Source: Sequoia sempervirens (taxonomy: Eukaryota > Streptophyta > Pinopsida > Cupressales > Cupressaceae). From it: a DNA stretch of 64,000 bases. Under the pieces are notes generated by a model, which saw nothing but the letters and a program-made list of their open reading frames with translations, was not told the DNA's origin and did no database searches. Shown here piece by piece: positions 47,959-60,735 of the stretch. Position 1 is the first letter of the stretch. Each line of letters starts with the position of its first letter. The DNA lies in the NCBI GenBank assembly GCA_007258455.2, contig VDFB02252616.1:116328128-116392127 (forward strand), in the 5' to 3' direction. The translations under genes and the position numbers were made by a program.

Positions 47959-48639
47959 TGGCATCATTAATGGGGAAAGGAATTCAAGACAAGTTGAGTT
48001 AGGACCAATGCGTCAAGGAAAAATTATATGCAACTATCAACCTTTCTTAGGTAATTACCCTTGATTTACATTATTTTAAAATCATATAGATTCACGAATC
48101 AAATTAGAGATGATAAAGATAGATTTATTAAAAAAATGTCGTGAGTGGTACAAATACATCGAAGCAAGGAAACCCTTCATGAGTAATCAACCCATGTCTA
48201 ATAGTCAAATAGATGGAAAATAAATCAGCTAAACCTAGAAAAGTGTGTTATAGAGTTAATTGAAGTACCATTAGAATCCATAGAAGAACAAACAACCAAG
48301 TATGAGCCAAAATCTAATTATATAGAATCACTCCCAAGTATTCCTCATCCATTACAAAGTAATTAATAAGAACCTAAATTATCAAATGTAGCAACTAATA
48401 AACCATTTAAGCCCATGAATTTTAACATTTCAAGTTAACTTAGAGCATCATAAGAATTATCAAGTGGTATAATCTAGAAAAATAAAACACAACATAAGCT
48501 ACCCTCTCTTTTTTAACACATTGGGTATTTGAAAACATCATTGATGGACACATAATAATAATGAAGCTAACCAATTCTTATCCAATAATGAACTTATTAC
48601 ATTTGAAGTTCCTATAAAATTACCTAAAAAGAAAGCACC

Positions 48640-49130
48640 TAGATGAAGAATATACCTCATTTTTCTTTACCGACATTCTAGGGCTTTATATTGAGGAATT
48701 TGATATGTTTTTATTTGAGTTTGATGTGTTATATCACATTTATGATTACTAAAGTGATACACAAAAGCTCAAGTTATTTTTTACCATACTCAAGGATGTA
48801 TCTTTACAATGGTTCATGAGGCTTGGATGACACGCCATACATACACGGGACAATATGAGAGCAATTCTTAGTAAGTATTGTAAAAAATAAGATAGAGACA
48901 ACATTTTCAAGATGTCACAAAGAATATTACATAGAATGATTTCTATTCAGTCTAAATAGAGATCATGAAAAAGCATATTAACTAACATGAAACTATTAAA
49001 ACGCCATTTTTAAGAGGGATTAGTGATGAATGTATAGATACTCTAATTCTTATAGGTGGTGGTGATATTTCTAGATAGACATTTAATGATATTTGTGATA
49101 TTTACAAGAATTATTCAAATCCCACCAATC
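48640..49130 (+). pseudogene. Gag remnant of the Athila-like element
   Basis: In shifting frames one reads FLFEFDVLYHIYDY, KLKLFFTILKDVSLQWFMRL and DNMRAILSKYCKK. This is the gag core pattern (hydrophobic run, W-F/Y, then WxxMxxxFxxKY). Stops are frequent. No zinc knuckle was identified. Confidence 0.6.
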
Positions 49131-49272
49131 TACATAGAGTTATTTTGGTAGACAAATATATTAAGGCGATACCTATGGAATCATAAAGTGAGAATTAGGC
49201 ACATTACTTTATGATTTACGAATTGATTTATTAAGCCACGTGGGTAAAAAAATTGATACCTTGTATACATGT

Positions 49273-49417
49273 TAATTTTATTCAAGGGGTAAACGCTTTT
49301 GACCGGAGCTATGAACCGGAATACAACCATGCAACAATACCACCCCAACGGGGTTTGAACCTTGGTGGCAAGAACAACAATGCCACCTTTAAACCATCAC
49401 ACCATGCCAATACTGGC
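49273..49417 (-). mobile_element. tRNA-derived SINE, 145 bp, with perfect 17-bp target duplication
   Basis: The insert is flanked by exact copies of ATACCTTGTATACATGT at 49256-49272 and 49418-49434. On the minus strand it starts GCCAGTATTGGCATGGTG, has an A-box-like TGGTGTGATGG (49404-49394) and, 32 bp on, a B-box GGTTCAAACCCC (49361-49350). These are RNA polymerase III internal promoter elements at tRNA-like spacing. It continues for about 75 bp and ends in an A/T-rich tail (TTGAATAAAATTA). A long exact duplication, a tRNA-like head and an A/T-rich tail are what LINE-mobilised SINEs show. It encodes no protein; the plus-strand frame across it (49253-49582) is spurious. Confidence 0.8.
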
Positions 49418-50419
49418 ATACCTTGTATACATGTAAGAAACAAGAAAAAATTGCAAAAAAATAGTTATTTTTTTGTCCTAATTATCACACGAGACACCCT
49501 AGTGAAGAATGTTCATTCAATAAAACCAATATTTCATCTAGAAAAGATGTTGGCTAAAGTGCCACCTTGCGACCACTACTAATAGATATTAGAAGAAATA
49601 AATTATGATGATCCTATGTATTATATGGCTCAAAGAAGACCATGGCAATGTAGTGTTGTGGTACCCAGTATGGATAGTGATTTTAATCCACCCTATAGTT
49701 CCATGGGGCATATAACACCTAATCAATTCCTTTTTAATATCATTCTCCACCTAGATGGTACGAAGGCTGAAAACAATCACTATATCATCTAAAATGACCA
49801 AATAAATTATCACAACACAAACTCTCCTTTCAATCATGGAATCAATCATGGAGGAAACACCTCCCTCTTATCCAAATATCCATTGTATCCTACATAACCC
49901 ATTATTAATTTGTATCAAAAATGACAACAACAAAATTTAAGATCCATTCCATCAAATAATCAACCATCAACTTCATCACAACCACCAAGGGAAATAATAG
50001 TGGCCACACAACCTACACCAATCCTAATAATAAAGTGGTCCAACCAATTTATAATAATGATTTTTTTGGTTTTCCAAAACTCTTTATATCAATGAATTGC
50101 AACTTAGGTAAGGAAAAAATATTCAAGGTCCTAGACCCCCCTACAGACACTAAACTAGTAGAATCACATGAAGAGTTTGAGGAAACTCAACCTAGTATTA
50201 TTAAAAAATAAAACAACTATCACCACTTCCATGTTTGGATCAATTCCAAATTCAAAAAAGAAACTCCTCATTCAGAATTTGATCTTATTAACGAATTAAT
50301 AAATGTCTATATTAAAATTCATCTTTTCTAGGCAATAAATAACATTCCTATTTATACTAAAATAGTTTAGGAATTATAAAATAATAAAATAAGAAAGAAG
50401 ATCCAAAGGTTGTCCAATT

Positions 50420-50680
50420 CTTCACTAATTGATAATTGATTTGGGTGCTACTATAAATGTAAAGACTAATGAAATAAAGAAATGCTATATCTTCAAGGAC
50501 TAAAGCCTACACCTATAATTCTTCAAATTAATAATCATTATTTAGTCTTGAAGGTATGATTGATTATATCATTATTTATATTGATCCATGGGAATATCCA
50601 ATAGAATTTATGGTTTTGAAGCCAAAAGTAAATTTGGGAGGATATCCTTTGATCATGGGATGACCTTGGTTGGCTATTGT
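50420..50680 (+). pseudogene. Protease remnant of the Athila-like element
   Basis: LIIDLGATINV-like text near 50430-50458 corresponds to the retropepsin active site (DLGA for DSGA/DLGA forms). VLKPKVNLGGYPLIMG near 50618-50665, followed by a stop and PWLA, looks like the closing strand (LGRPWLA in the family). Many stops. Placed by its position before RT. Confidence 0.5.
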
Positions 50681-51369
50681 AGATTTCTTTATCAATTATC
50701 ATTCAATGGTTATTTCTAATGTGGAACAAAAGAAATAATCAACATTATATCCACAAACACAACCTTGATTGGAAATAGACAATCCATTATGACTTGATAG
50801 TGATATTAAAGAACCATTTCCCATTTTGACTATCAATAGAAGTCTTGTGTTACAAGAACCAATAAAAAGACCATAATATCTAATTTCTTCAAAATGTATA
50901 TTCATCAAATAATGTCTTAAAAATATTAATTTTATTCTTGTATAGATGACCATTTCCTTTTAGAAAATTTCCTTTAGTTGGTGATTCAAGATCTTTATAA
51001 TATTTTATAAAACTTCATTAATTAGTACCACATAATTTCTAATACAATCAATTTTTGTTTAATGAAATATCCATGCCAACACATACACAATTAAGGGTTG
51101 GAACATGACTTCTATCCACTTTGCAAGTAGCATTTGTAGAATTAGCCTCACTATCTAAATTATAGTAAATGCAAAATTTACTAGGAAGAAAACTTAATAT
51201 AAATCTACAGTTGAGTATAACATAAATAAGATATTTTATATTTATGTTACGAAACCACAATGTATCTTTTGCATGGAAATATCAAGATGTGTGGTATACA
51301 TCCTGACACTTGTACTCATAATATTTATATAGAAGAGAGAAGCTATCTAGTAAGAAAACTACAATGAAG

Positions 51370-52600
51370 ATTGAATCTCATTTTATATGAAATTGTTAAA
51401 GAAGAATTACAAAAGTTATTCAATGTAGGATTTATTTATCCCTTTTTAGATAGATAATGAGCTTCACTAATGGTGGTTGTGTGAAATAAAGGATTTAAAT
51501 GGCATATTTGTATTGAGTTTAGAGCTCTTAACAAATAAAATAAAAAAAGATAATTTTCAATTACCTTTTAGTGACCAAGTTCTTGATACTCTTGTAGGGA
51601 AAAAAAGTTCTCTTTTCTGGATGGTTTCAATAGATACAATCAAATTAGGATTGCACTTGAAGATCAAGAAAAAACTATGTTTACATTTCTTTGTGGAATA
51701 TTTATTATAATGTTTTATCTTTTAGATTATGTAATGAACCAATCAATTTTCAAAGAGCTAAGTATTTTTATTGATTTAGTTCATAATTATGTTGAAGTTT
51801 ATATGGATGACTTTATATTTTATAGTGATCAATGTGATGAAGCTAAGAATAAGATTGAAAAAATGTTAAACAATGTGAGGACACTAATCTATTTCTCAAT
51901 TTTAAGAAATGTCATGTTGTAATGAATGAATGTATAGTGTTGGGTCATTACATTTCTGCTAAAGGTATAGAGGTTGATCCAAAAAGGTATAAATTATTCA
52001 AGCTCTTCCTATACCCACTTGTAAAAAATGTGTTCATAATTTTTTAGGAAAAAAAAGATATTATAGAAGATTCATTTAAGATTTTAGTAAAAGTGCTTCA
52101 CCACTACTTTTATAGAAAAAGATAATCATTTTTCTTGGACTAAAGAGTGTCAACATTCTTTTGATACCATAAAGGAGAAGTTGATAACTACACCATTACT
52201 TCAAGGACCAAACTAGGATTTACCATTTAATATTCATATAGATACTTATGAGACATCCATGGGGGCTATGTTAGGATTTAATAGTATGGTACACTCTTTT
52301 ATTTGATCTATTATATTGCTAAAAACTTTAATGGTGCAGAAGTAAATTATACAATTATAGAAAAATAATTTTTAACTGTTGTAAATGTTATTAATAAGTT
52401 TCATCATTGTGTTGCTAGTTATAAGGTATTTGCTCATACAATTCATGTAGTAATTTATTTTTTAATGAGTAAACCCATTGTAAATGGGAGTCATTGGGTG
52501 TTATTATTATAATAATAATTTGATATTATCATACTTGAAAAACCTAGTCATAAGAATGTTGTTACAAATTTTCTATCTAGATTTATAAATATCGATGAGG
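51370..52600 (+). pseudogene. RT and RNase H remnant of the Athila-like element
   Basis: Readable RT pieces include FQLPFSDQVLDTLVGKKS, FSFLDGFNRYNQIRIALEDQ and the catalytic VEVYMDDFIFYSDQCDEAKN at about 51795-51850. Then come HYISAKGIEVDP-like text and FSWTKECQHSFDTIKEKLI. The RNase H start is DLPFNIHIDTYETSMGAMLG near 52217-52275. At least six frame changes are needed. RNase H fades out by 52600, about 180 bp before the solo LTR. Confidence 0.72.
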
Positions 52601-52779
52601 ATATTCTAGTTGATGATACCTTCCTTGATAAACACCTGTTTTCAATTGTGTTAAGAGTCCCTAGGTTTCTAATATCTCCAATTATTTAGTTACATGCAAC
52701 TTCCCTATGCACTTATCTCCTAGGGATTGAAGGAATATTGTGGGCGTTAGTGGATAGTACGCATGTGTTAATGGACTTT

Positions 52780-55700
52780 TGTAGTACCCCTCCATTTTGC
52801 TTATGTTTTATGTTACCATGTTTTCACTATGATAGACTTTGGTACTTTGCTTTGGATATTTTGATTGCTGACATTAGAGCGATGGTGGATTTATTTGGTG
52901 ATATGGTGAAACATTGTATGGTGGTAATTAATTTCTGACATGCTTTGTATTAGCGTAGATGTTTCCTTCAGATGTTATTGCTATATATATGTTTATGGTA
53001 GATTAACTATTACTTAATTTGTCAGTTTGATGTGATGTGTATTGGTGTGGAGAATGGAGTTGCATCACTCGCTTGTGAGTGCCCTGTGATTTCCATGATT
53101 TCCTCTGCACGGTGTGCTTGTATAATGGATTATATATATGTATGTTATTTGTTTGATTGCAGGATTGCAAGTACATGACACCGACTCCACCTGGTTACTC
53201 AAGTCTGAGCGTGTCAAGACTCAACGGAAATGTTGATTGGGAGGTAGTAACAAGGTTCTTCCTAGTCTAGTCTTAAACCCAGTAATAGTATGTCGTCAGT
53301 TTAAGTCTGGTGTCTTTGGTGGTTTCGTTTGCGTTTGATTGGTTTATTTGTTATGGAAGGCTAATTTCGTTAAATTAATGATAGATTAATATTCTGTTAA
53401 TTTAATGTTTATTAAATTAATTTTAATTGTTGAAAATAAAGCTTTATATATGTTTTACTTAATTAATTAAATTAGTTCATTTGATTAAGTAATTTAATCA
53501 TAGAGATTTAAATTATTTAATTAAATTAATTAATTATTTAAATTATTTAATTAATTAAATTAAAGTTACTTTATTTGTAAGATTAGATTAAATTTAAATT
53601 AAATTGCTTTGTTGGAAATGAAATTTTAATTGTTAAATAAATAAATTAAATAAGGAAAAGGGAAATTGTATTTTTTTTAAATTTGAATTCTTTAATTCTT
53701 GAAATGCATTCAATTTTTGATAAGGAAGAAAGAAAAGATTGTCGTGAGGTTGTTGGAAGATATTTTCTTCTCGACATGTGTGGTAGTTAAATTAATTGCT
53801 TTTTGTTTGTTGAGGATTCTCTCGGAAGATTTTTATGGATTTGGGGAAAACAGAAGATTACTTCACGAGAAATGAAAAGAACAGGGTTTTGCTAAAAATA
53901 TTGATTTGTGAAATTTTGTGACTTCCTCTGTGATTTGCAAAATATTTCTGGAAGTAGTCTTAGAATTGTCTCTATTTAGTATTTGTTTTCTTTTGGATAT
54001 TGGTTTTCTAGAGGAGCTTTGGAGGATTGCACCCAATAGGCAACAAAGTTTCTCTTCAACAGCCAAGTTTTTTCAAGCTACAAGAAAACAGGTATTTCCC
54101 TGTGTATTTAATTTATTTCTTTTGAAAAGTTTGTCTGTGAAAAGGATTAGTATTGTGAGGTTTGGTTAAAATTGTTAAAAACGTGTTTGTTTGAGGAAAT
54201 TGTTTGTGATTTAAATCTCTGTTCTTCTCGGCAATTTAATCTGTAGAGAATTTGTTATCTCTTTGTGTGTCTTTACAAAACAAGGTTTTTATGGTGAGTT
54301 TAGAGAGCAACTCTGTAAATTTTGGTTAAAGCAAATGAAAAGTCTCAGAAGAAAACTTTGTAGATAAATTGAGGAATAGGGAACCCCTATAAAAATCTTT
54401 GTTAAAAGCTTCCTGTAGAAAATAATTTGAGCGAATAATTGTGAAGGAAATCATTTGTTTGAAAATGAAATAGAAACCCTCTGTGAAATATTGCGTGTAC
54501 TGTTAAAATTCTCAATTTCCCATTGAAAAACCCTGTAGAAATTTAATGCCTGTTTGAGGTATTTTAACTTTCATTTTATTGTGAATATATATATATATAT
54601 AAATATATATGATCCCTTCATATACAAATTGGATTATGAAATTATTGCTTTTGAGGATAAATGTCGTACAGGCGAAATTTTTATAAAAAAAATTAACAAA
54701 GAAAGTTTTGACGGACGAATTTCGAAGAAATCGTCGTTCGTATTTAATTTAATTTTTTTTTTCATGAAAATACATAAAAACATAGGAGCCGAAGTGCTGG
54801 GGGGCGGGCTACCCACGGCCGACCCCACAGGGGAGTCGGCAATGAGGGCCGAGCCCAACGCTGTCCTCACAGGCAACACTCAGCTCTGCCTCCCACAGCC
54901 GAGCCCTGTGGGGCGGGCTGCGAAGGCAGCCCTACCCACAGCCGTGCCCTGTTGACGATTAGGGCTTTAAGCCCTAACATTTATTTTAAAAGTTATGCGA
55001 ATTTTAAATATATATTCTATTTTTAAATATTTAGCATTAATATTTATATATTTCATATTTATTATATATATATGCTATGTATAATATATATTAATAATAT
55101 GATATATATTATATATAAAGTATATATATAATATTTATAATTATATATTTATTTAATGATAAGAAAATTTGAAAGTATATTTATGTTATTAATGGGATAT
55201 TTAAACAAAATAGTTTATTAAATATTTAGATATAGATATTTAAATAATTAATTTACTATGGCAAAGTTATTATGTGCTTATATTAAATTGATTTCTTGAG
55301 CTTATATTGATTTCATTATAATATGTGGTTATGAAATTGGACAAATTATAGTTTTGATTTTTATATCAAATGGAAGATGAATTATATTTTAGTTGAATAA
55401 TTTCATACTTCAAATTATTGATTGACTGGATTTAGTAAATCCTAACATTAGATTTCTATTATGCCTGATCTGCTTTAGATTATTTTTATTCTTTTGGGAA
55501 AATTGGGATTACTTTGAATTATAAGTCTTCCAGATGAGTTTGTATTATGAGGGAGTTGTTATTATTAAAGTACAATCCTTAAGTTGACTAGGGTAGTGCA
55601 CATGGTATAGCATGGTGTTTAGACACCTAGTTTTGATGTACATAGACTTGATGTTCATTTTGAAATGTGTATATTATATGTTGAATTTCTTGTGCACCTT

Positions 55701-56791
55701 GTCTACCTTAGTTTTGGGAACTTAGATTCTTTGTGTTATTTTTAGGGGAGTGGCTCTTAGTGAGGGCCGGTACACAAAGTGGTACCTGGGTAACTCATGT
55801 AGAGTTAGTAAGTCAGTGAAAATTAAATCAACACATTGGGTATTCTAAAATATTTAACTGGATTAATTGTGCCTCACTCATGGACTTAAGAGCTAGTTCA
55901 GTCTTGAGAATGAGTCGAGAAGGCCTGGAATGGCAAAGTCGATATCTTGTTATTTTAAAAGATATTCGATTCCACAACAGTTTGCATGAGGGGCCGGGTT
56001 TCGTAAGAGGTTGCCAGGGTAACCCAAGTTTGGGGGCCAGAACCTAGGAAGAAACACCAGGGTAACCTATGCAACATTGTGATGACACTCCACCTAAAAT
56101 AATAGTAACCTTGTGAACTTAGCATGTTCGATTATCCTAATTCTGGAAGCAATGTAACCAATAAGTTAAGTTTGTACTTGTGTGATTTGTCTTTGGTTTT
56201 ACTTGTGTCTAGGGTTTGTAGGTTATGTCTAGGGAACCTTATTACTATCTCCTAGCACGGGGGGTGGACCTACGGGTACCACATGGTTGGGTGGAACGTG
56301 TACCTTACTCCGTTGGGTCCCTAGTTCTTGTTCGTGGCAATGAGTACTTCATGGATGGAAAGCTCAAATGTGGATATTTGTACTTCCTTATTTGTATCAA
56401 TGGAAATTGTATATTTGTATTTCTCCTCAATTGTTAATGAGGTGAACATCTGTAATATGTAATTGTAAACATTTATTTGATTTACCTCATTATGGAAAAT
56501 GAGTATTGTAATGTTATTTCAAATGCAATGTATGAAAGAATCCTTTATGTATTTTATGCTTTCAATGATGTGATTTAAATGTTATTCAATGTATACTTTT
56601 AAGTTTATGTTAAATAAATACATGCAATGTTAAATACTAAATTCATCTATGGGAATTTCAAGTAGTGTGTCATCGCGTTACTTAGGGAATGTTTGCAATA
56701 AGTTAAGTAAATGATTACACTTTTTAAAAAAAAATTATTACACTTACGTAGACAATGCATTATTCTTTAGGTAACAAGACGGGGCATTACA
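52780..56791. mobile_element. Solo LTR 3, 4012 bp, inside the Athila-like element
   Basis: It starts TGTAGTACCCC at 52780 and ends GGGGCATTACA at 56791. The ends are near-perfect inverted repeats with the TG/CA rule. The flanks ACTTT (52775-52779) and ACTTC (56792-56796) are a 5-bp target duplication with one change. The host element's RT/RNase H lies on one side and its integrase on the other, as expected for an insertion. No gag or pol is present, so it is one very long LTR. A TATA-rich run (54584-54610) is followed by a GC-rich hairpin island (54784-54960). LTRs of this size with TGTA..CCC ends are typical of Tekay/Del-type chromoviruses; that lineage is inference. Confidence 0.75.
54784..54960. 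other. GC-rich, CpG-rich hairpin island in solo LTR 3
   Basis: About 175 bp, far richer in G and C than the surrounding AT-rich LTR. It has repeated words GGGCGGGCT, CCCACGGCCGACCC and CCCACAGCCG. GGGCTGC (54915-54921) pairs with GCAGCCC (54926-54932) around GAAG, and CCCACAG (54892-54898) with CTGTGGG (54906-54912). It lies about 190 bp after a TATA-like run, so it may be a structured leader of the LTR transcript. The frame through it (54554-54955) is not considered coding. Confidence 0.65.
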
Positions 56792-56796
56792 ACTTC

Positions 56797-57890
56797 TCTT
56801 TCAAATAGGGATCAATAATTTCATGTGTCAATGTGTGTTTGAAGATGATATCTTCAATATACTTTGAGCAGGTCATACAAAACCATGTGGAACACTTTGT
56901 AGCACAACACATAATAACAAAAATCCTTACTTATATATATTATTGGCAAATATTTCATAAGTATTTAAATAAATATGTTAAACATTGTGATAAATGTCCA
57001 TGATTGGGCTAACCCATATGTTTAGATAAAATTCCACGCCAACCACAATTATAAATTGAACCTTATGAAAAGTGGAGATTATATTTTGTGGGACCAATTA
57101 ATCATCCATCTAGAAATAAGGAGTAACTTTTGGTTTTTATTGACTATGTTACCAAATGGGTTGAGATTGTAGCATAGATTAATTTTGTGTATAATAAAAC
57201 TTTCATGAGGTTTATTGTCTTAAAGGATATTATAACATATCAAGGATCACAATTCACTTATAGTCTCATTTTTGCTCTAGTATATGAGCATGAGATCCAA
57301 CATTATAAGTCATCTCCATATTATTTGTAAGCCAATGATCAAGTCAAAGTTACAAATAGAGAGATTAAGAATATCCTCATGCTAAGATAGTAGCACTTCA
57401 TCATAAAGATTAGGAAGCTTGGTTTCCTAAGGAAATATGGGATCATTGGACAATGTGGAAGACTACCATTGGTCTTACACCTTATGATCTTGTCAATGGT
57501 AAGGTCAAATTACCTATTGAGTTTGAAATAAAAAATTTACATACTGCTTTAGAATTAGGTTTGAACCTTATTGATGCCAAAAGACGAGAATTGAATAACT
57601 TCATTCTTTAGATGAATTATGCTAGGAATAGTTATTTGATGTAGAGGTAGTCCAACAAGAGCATGCTCTGTGAAATGATTAGTTTATTTGTAAGCATAAA
57701 TTTTAGTCAAGATATAGGACACTCTTGTACAACTCTAGATTCCAAAACTCTGAGGCAAAATTCCACACATGATGGCTAGGGCCCTATGAGATCAATTTTT
57801 TTTAATGATAATGACACAATCAAACTTCACACTATGAAATTTGATTAAAGAACTCTAGTTATCAATGGCCATTGTCTTTAAGCCTTATAA
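56797..57890 (+). pseudogene. Integrase remnant of the Athila-like element
   Basis: Directly after the solo LTR the frame resumes with INNFMCQCVFEDDIFNIL and NKYVKHCDKC (zinc-binding end). The core follows as YEKWRLYFVGPINHPSRNKE, FIDYVTKWVEIVA and ITYQGSQFTYSLIFALVYEH. TPYDLVNGKVKLPIEFE gives the family's PxxLVYGK motif, and EAKFHT..WLGPYEI near 57750-57800 the GPY module. The second acidic position reads QGSQF where the family has a DxGxxF motif. It ends around 57890. Confidence 0.72.
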
Positions 57891-60735
57891 GAATACTATC
57901 ATAAGAGAAATTTTTATTTATGATCTGTAAAGTAGTTCCATGTGTTTGATAGTCTTTTGCATCACTCGGATGTATTTTAGAAACTCTTTCAAATACATAA
58001 TAAAAATAATGATAATTTTTTATAATACAATAAAATCTAACAATGTAAACCTTCAAGCACTCTTGAACAATTATGTTGGAGTTGATTGCTAAACCCCATA
58101 GCTCTAAGAAATCACCTATTATAAAAAACGTATCACAACTAACTTTTTATGTAATCCTCAAAAATTCTATTGATCCAAAAAATCATGAATTTAAGATATA
58201 CAAAAATAAATCCTTATAATAAGGGAAAAAATAAACCTAGATGAAACCAAAGGGGAAACATATCTCCTCATCCTATGAAATTTCACATGAAGTGGGTTTA
58301 GCTTAAGTATGCTAAAGTAAAAAGAAAAACTAATAAATAATTAAGAACTAATTAATTAATTAATTATGTGATTTCCTATTTTACTCTAATACCCCCTTGT
58401 GTACAACTTAGGGAGAAGATAAAAACACTAATGATGAATGCATGGATGGTTCTCAACTATAAGGCTTGATGAGGTACCCATATACAAAGAAATAATTCTC
58501 GCATAACCAAAGAAAATTAGAAAACTTCATGTAAAAAACTCCCTCCAAAAGAGAAAAAAGAAATATGTGTACACATGATGAAAGAATTTTAGACTCAACA
58601 TGTACCCCCAAGTAATACTTTTATCACATAATTACAATCAAGATCCTCCCATATGAGAGAAAATACAAGACAATAAATCACCCCACAAAGTAGTAGCTCA
58701 TATTCAAAGTTGAATGCATGAAGAAGAATATTGAAGATGATCCAAAATCAACAATGTTCCTCCCCTTGGGAAGAAATAAATCCAATGGAAAATGTAGAAG
58801 AAACTCCCTCAAGAGAGATGGGATAAAAGGTCTCATGATGTGTACCTTTGAAAATTGCTCAAGTTTTGACTAGTCTAAATTAAAATATGTCATATTGGAT
58901 GAAATAAATCCAAACAACTATGAAGAATCATGCAGAACAACCTCCAAAGACAATGGTTCTATGATAAAAAAAAAAAATTGTAATTATCATCAAAGAGGAA
59001 GTGAATATCCTCAATAGTGTCCCCTAAAATCTACAATATGTGACTACAAATAAATCTACAATGTTTAGAAAAAAATAATCTCTCAATGATAAATTGAAAG
59101 ACTATTGACAACCTATTGAACTAAATTTATTGATAAATATGTAGGAGGTGAAGGATATGGAAGCTCAACACAAGTCTCATGAACTGAGGTGGATGGAATT
59201 ACACAAAAGTTCAATTGACCAACCTTCTCCTTAGGTATTTGTTCTAGATGCATGAGTGTGAATACTAGTCAAAGATACTACAAGATCATCTGGAGAAAAA
59301 TGTGAGAAGATATACAATTGAGATGCATGATCAAACACCCCAACTTTAAAATCTCTCTACTCTACAAGTCTTTGTTATGCATTGAATTAGGTATGAGTGC
59401 AATAGTCTTCCTTGTTGATGCAATATAGGGGGTGTTAATTCACTCAAGATTTCAATTGACTAATCATCAAACAGTCCTCAAAAGAAAGACACTTTATCTC
59501 TACATTTAGCAACATTTACTTAAGTCTACCCTTGTAGCCATCATGACCCGGTTTAAGGGATTTCTCACCCAAACTCTACAAATTTCTTGCCAACTCAATG
59601 ATGGGTTTAGACACCCTTTAAGGGCTCACACAACATATGTCAAAACCAATAGTGACTCTTTTTTACCAACATGGACTTTCAATACCTTACCCCTGCTCTA
59701 AGCTTCTCAACTAGCCTTTTTTTACGAAGGAAGTCCCTCCTTTTCAACTTGCATTCACAAAAACTCTTCAAACAATCTTGAGTTATGTGTCAAAACTCAA
59801 GATTCTACAATTTGTTTGTAGATTCTAGGCTTCTACAATGCTAATCCAGAAAACCCTCCATTTACATGTAATACACAAGGGTTTTAATGAGAAACACCAC
59901 TCCTAGACTTTCCCAATCAAACCAATCCTTCAAACACCCCACATATAACATGCACACCCTCAATAATTCCTTACATAGACCATACAATCAAAATTACACC
60001 AAAACCATACTTTGGTTACTCACTTTGTCATGAAAACACTCTTCCCAGCCCTAAGGCATCTCTTCCAAGCCACCCAAACATCTGATTGTGACTCCTAACC
60101 TATTTGAACATCTAAACTAACATAATACATTCCATTCCCCCGAGTAACATGAAACAACAATAGGAGGAATGGCTACTACATTAATAAACCTTCAAACTCA
60201 AACCTTGTTGGCCTATTACAGGTAGTCACAAGATTTTATTGAGATCTTCCTCTAAAATTATATAAAGTCCCTCAAAACAAATGGAGATGAAAGTTAAAAC
60301 ATGCCACCACAATATTTCACATGTTTTAGTTCATTAGAAGCATATACGGGATTGTACAGTGTAAAGGAAGTTCAAAAACGTGCAGTAAAACCTATTAAAA
60401 ATGCTTGAAATTAGATTGGAATTCTTCTCAAATGTGATCAACCAACCTTGTTCGACCCATGAAGAGGTCTCTTAGACATTTCCAAAGCCAAACTACCTCT
60501 CAAATGACTGAAACTGACTCTTTACCTTCTAAGACCCTTCAACTTCCTATATTTGTAAATTGACAACTTTTCTTGTCTTGACAACATTACATTTTATTGT
60601 GCAGCTTTACATTTGAACTCCAATGTCTTCCCTAACACATAAATACATATAAAAATGGTCTTTGAGACCTTATTTGATCTACAAACAAAACTTTGAACAC
60701 CCTCTAGACTCAACCTACCAACACCTTGTCACATT
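57891..60735. other. Gene-free stretch, probably old LTR sequence
   Basis: No supported gene on either strand. The 3' LTR of the Athila-like element should start near 57900, but I could not align it with the presumed 5' LTR. 58320-58380 has an ATTAATTAATTAATTA run; 59500-60700 is CT-rich on the plus strand. Confidence 0.35.

Larger units (their letters stand above)
47959..57890 (+). mobile_element. Athila-like Ty3/gypsy retrotransposon, heavily decayed, with two insertions
   Basis: After a primer-site-like TGGCATCATTAATGGGGA at 47959 (the Athila type, tRNA-Asp complementary, is TGGCGCCGTTGCCGGGGA), remnants appear in the right order on the plus strand: gag (about 48640-49130), protease (about 50430), RT (51370-52250), RNase H (52250-52600) and integrase (56797-57890). 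Every part is broken by many stops. A SINE (49273-49417) and a 4-kb solo LTR (52780-56791) interrupt it. The Athila label rests on the primer site and RT wording and is moderate. Confidence 0.7.

Noticed and set aside
49253..49582. Plus-strand open frame of 109 codons
   Set aside because: It runs across the SINE and both of its flanking repeats, so its composition is accidental.
54554..54955. Plus-strand open frame of 133 codons through the GC-rich island
   Set aside because: It crosses an AT-rich LTR section and a hairpin island with no protein-like pattern. An antisense frame is almost as long.
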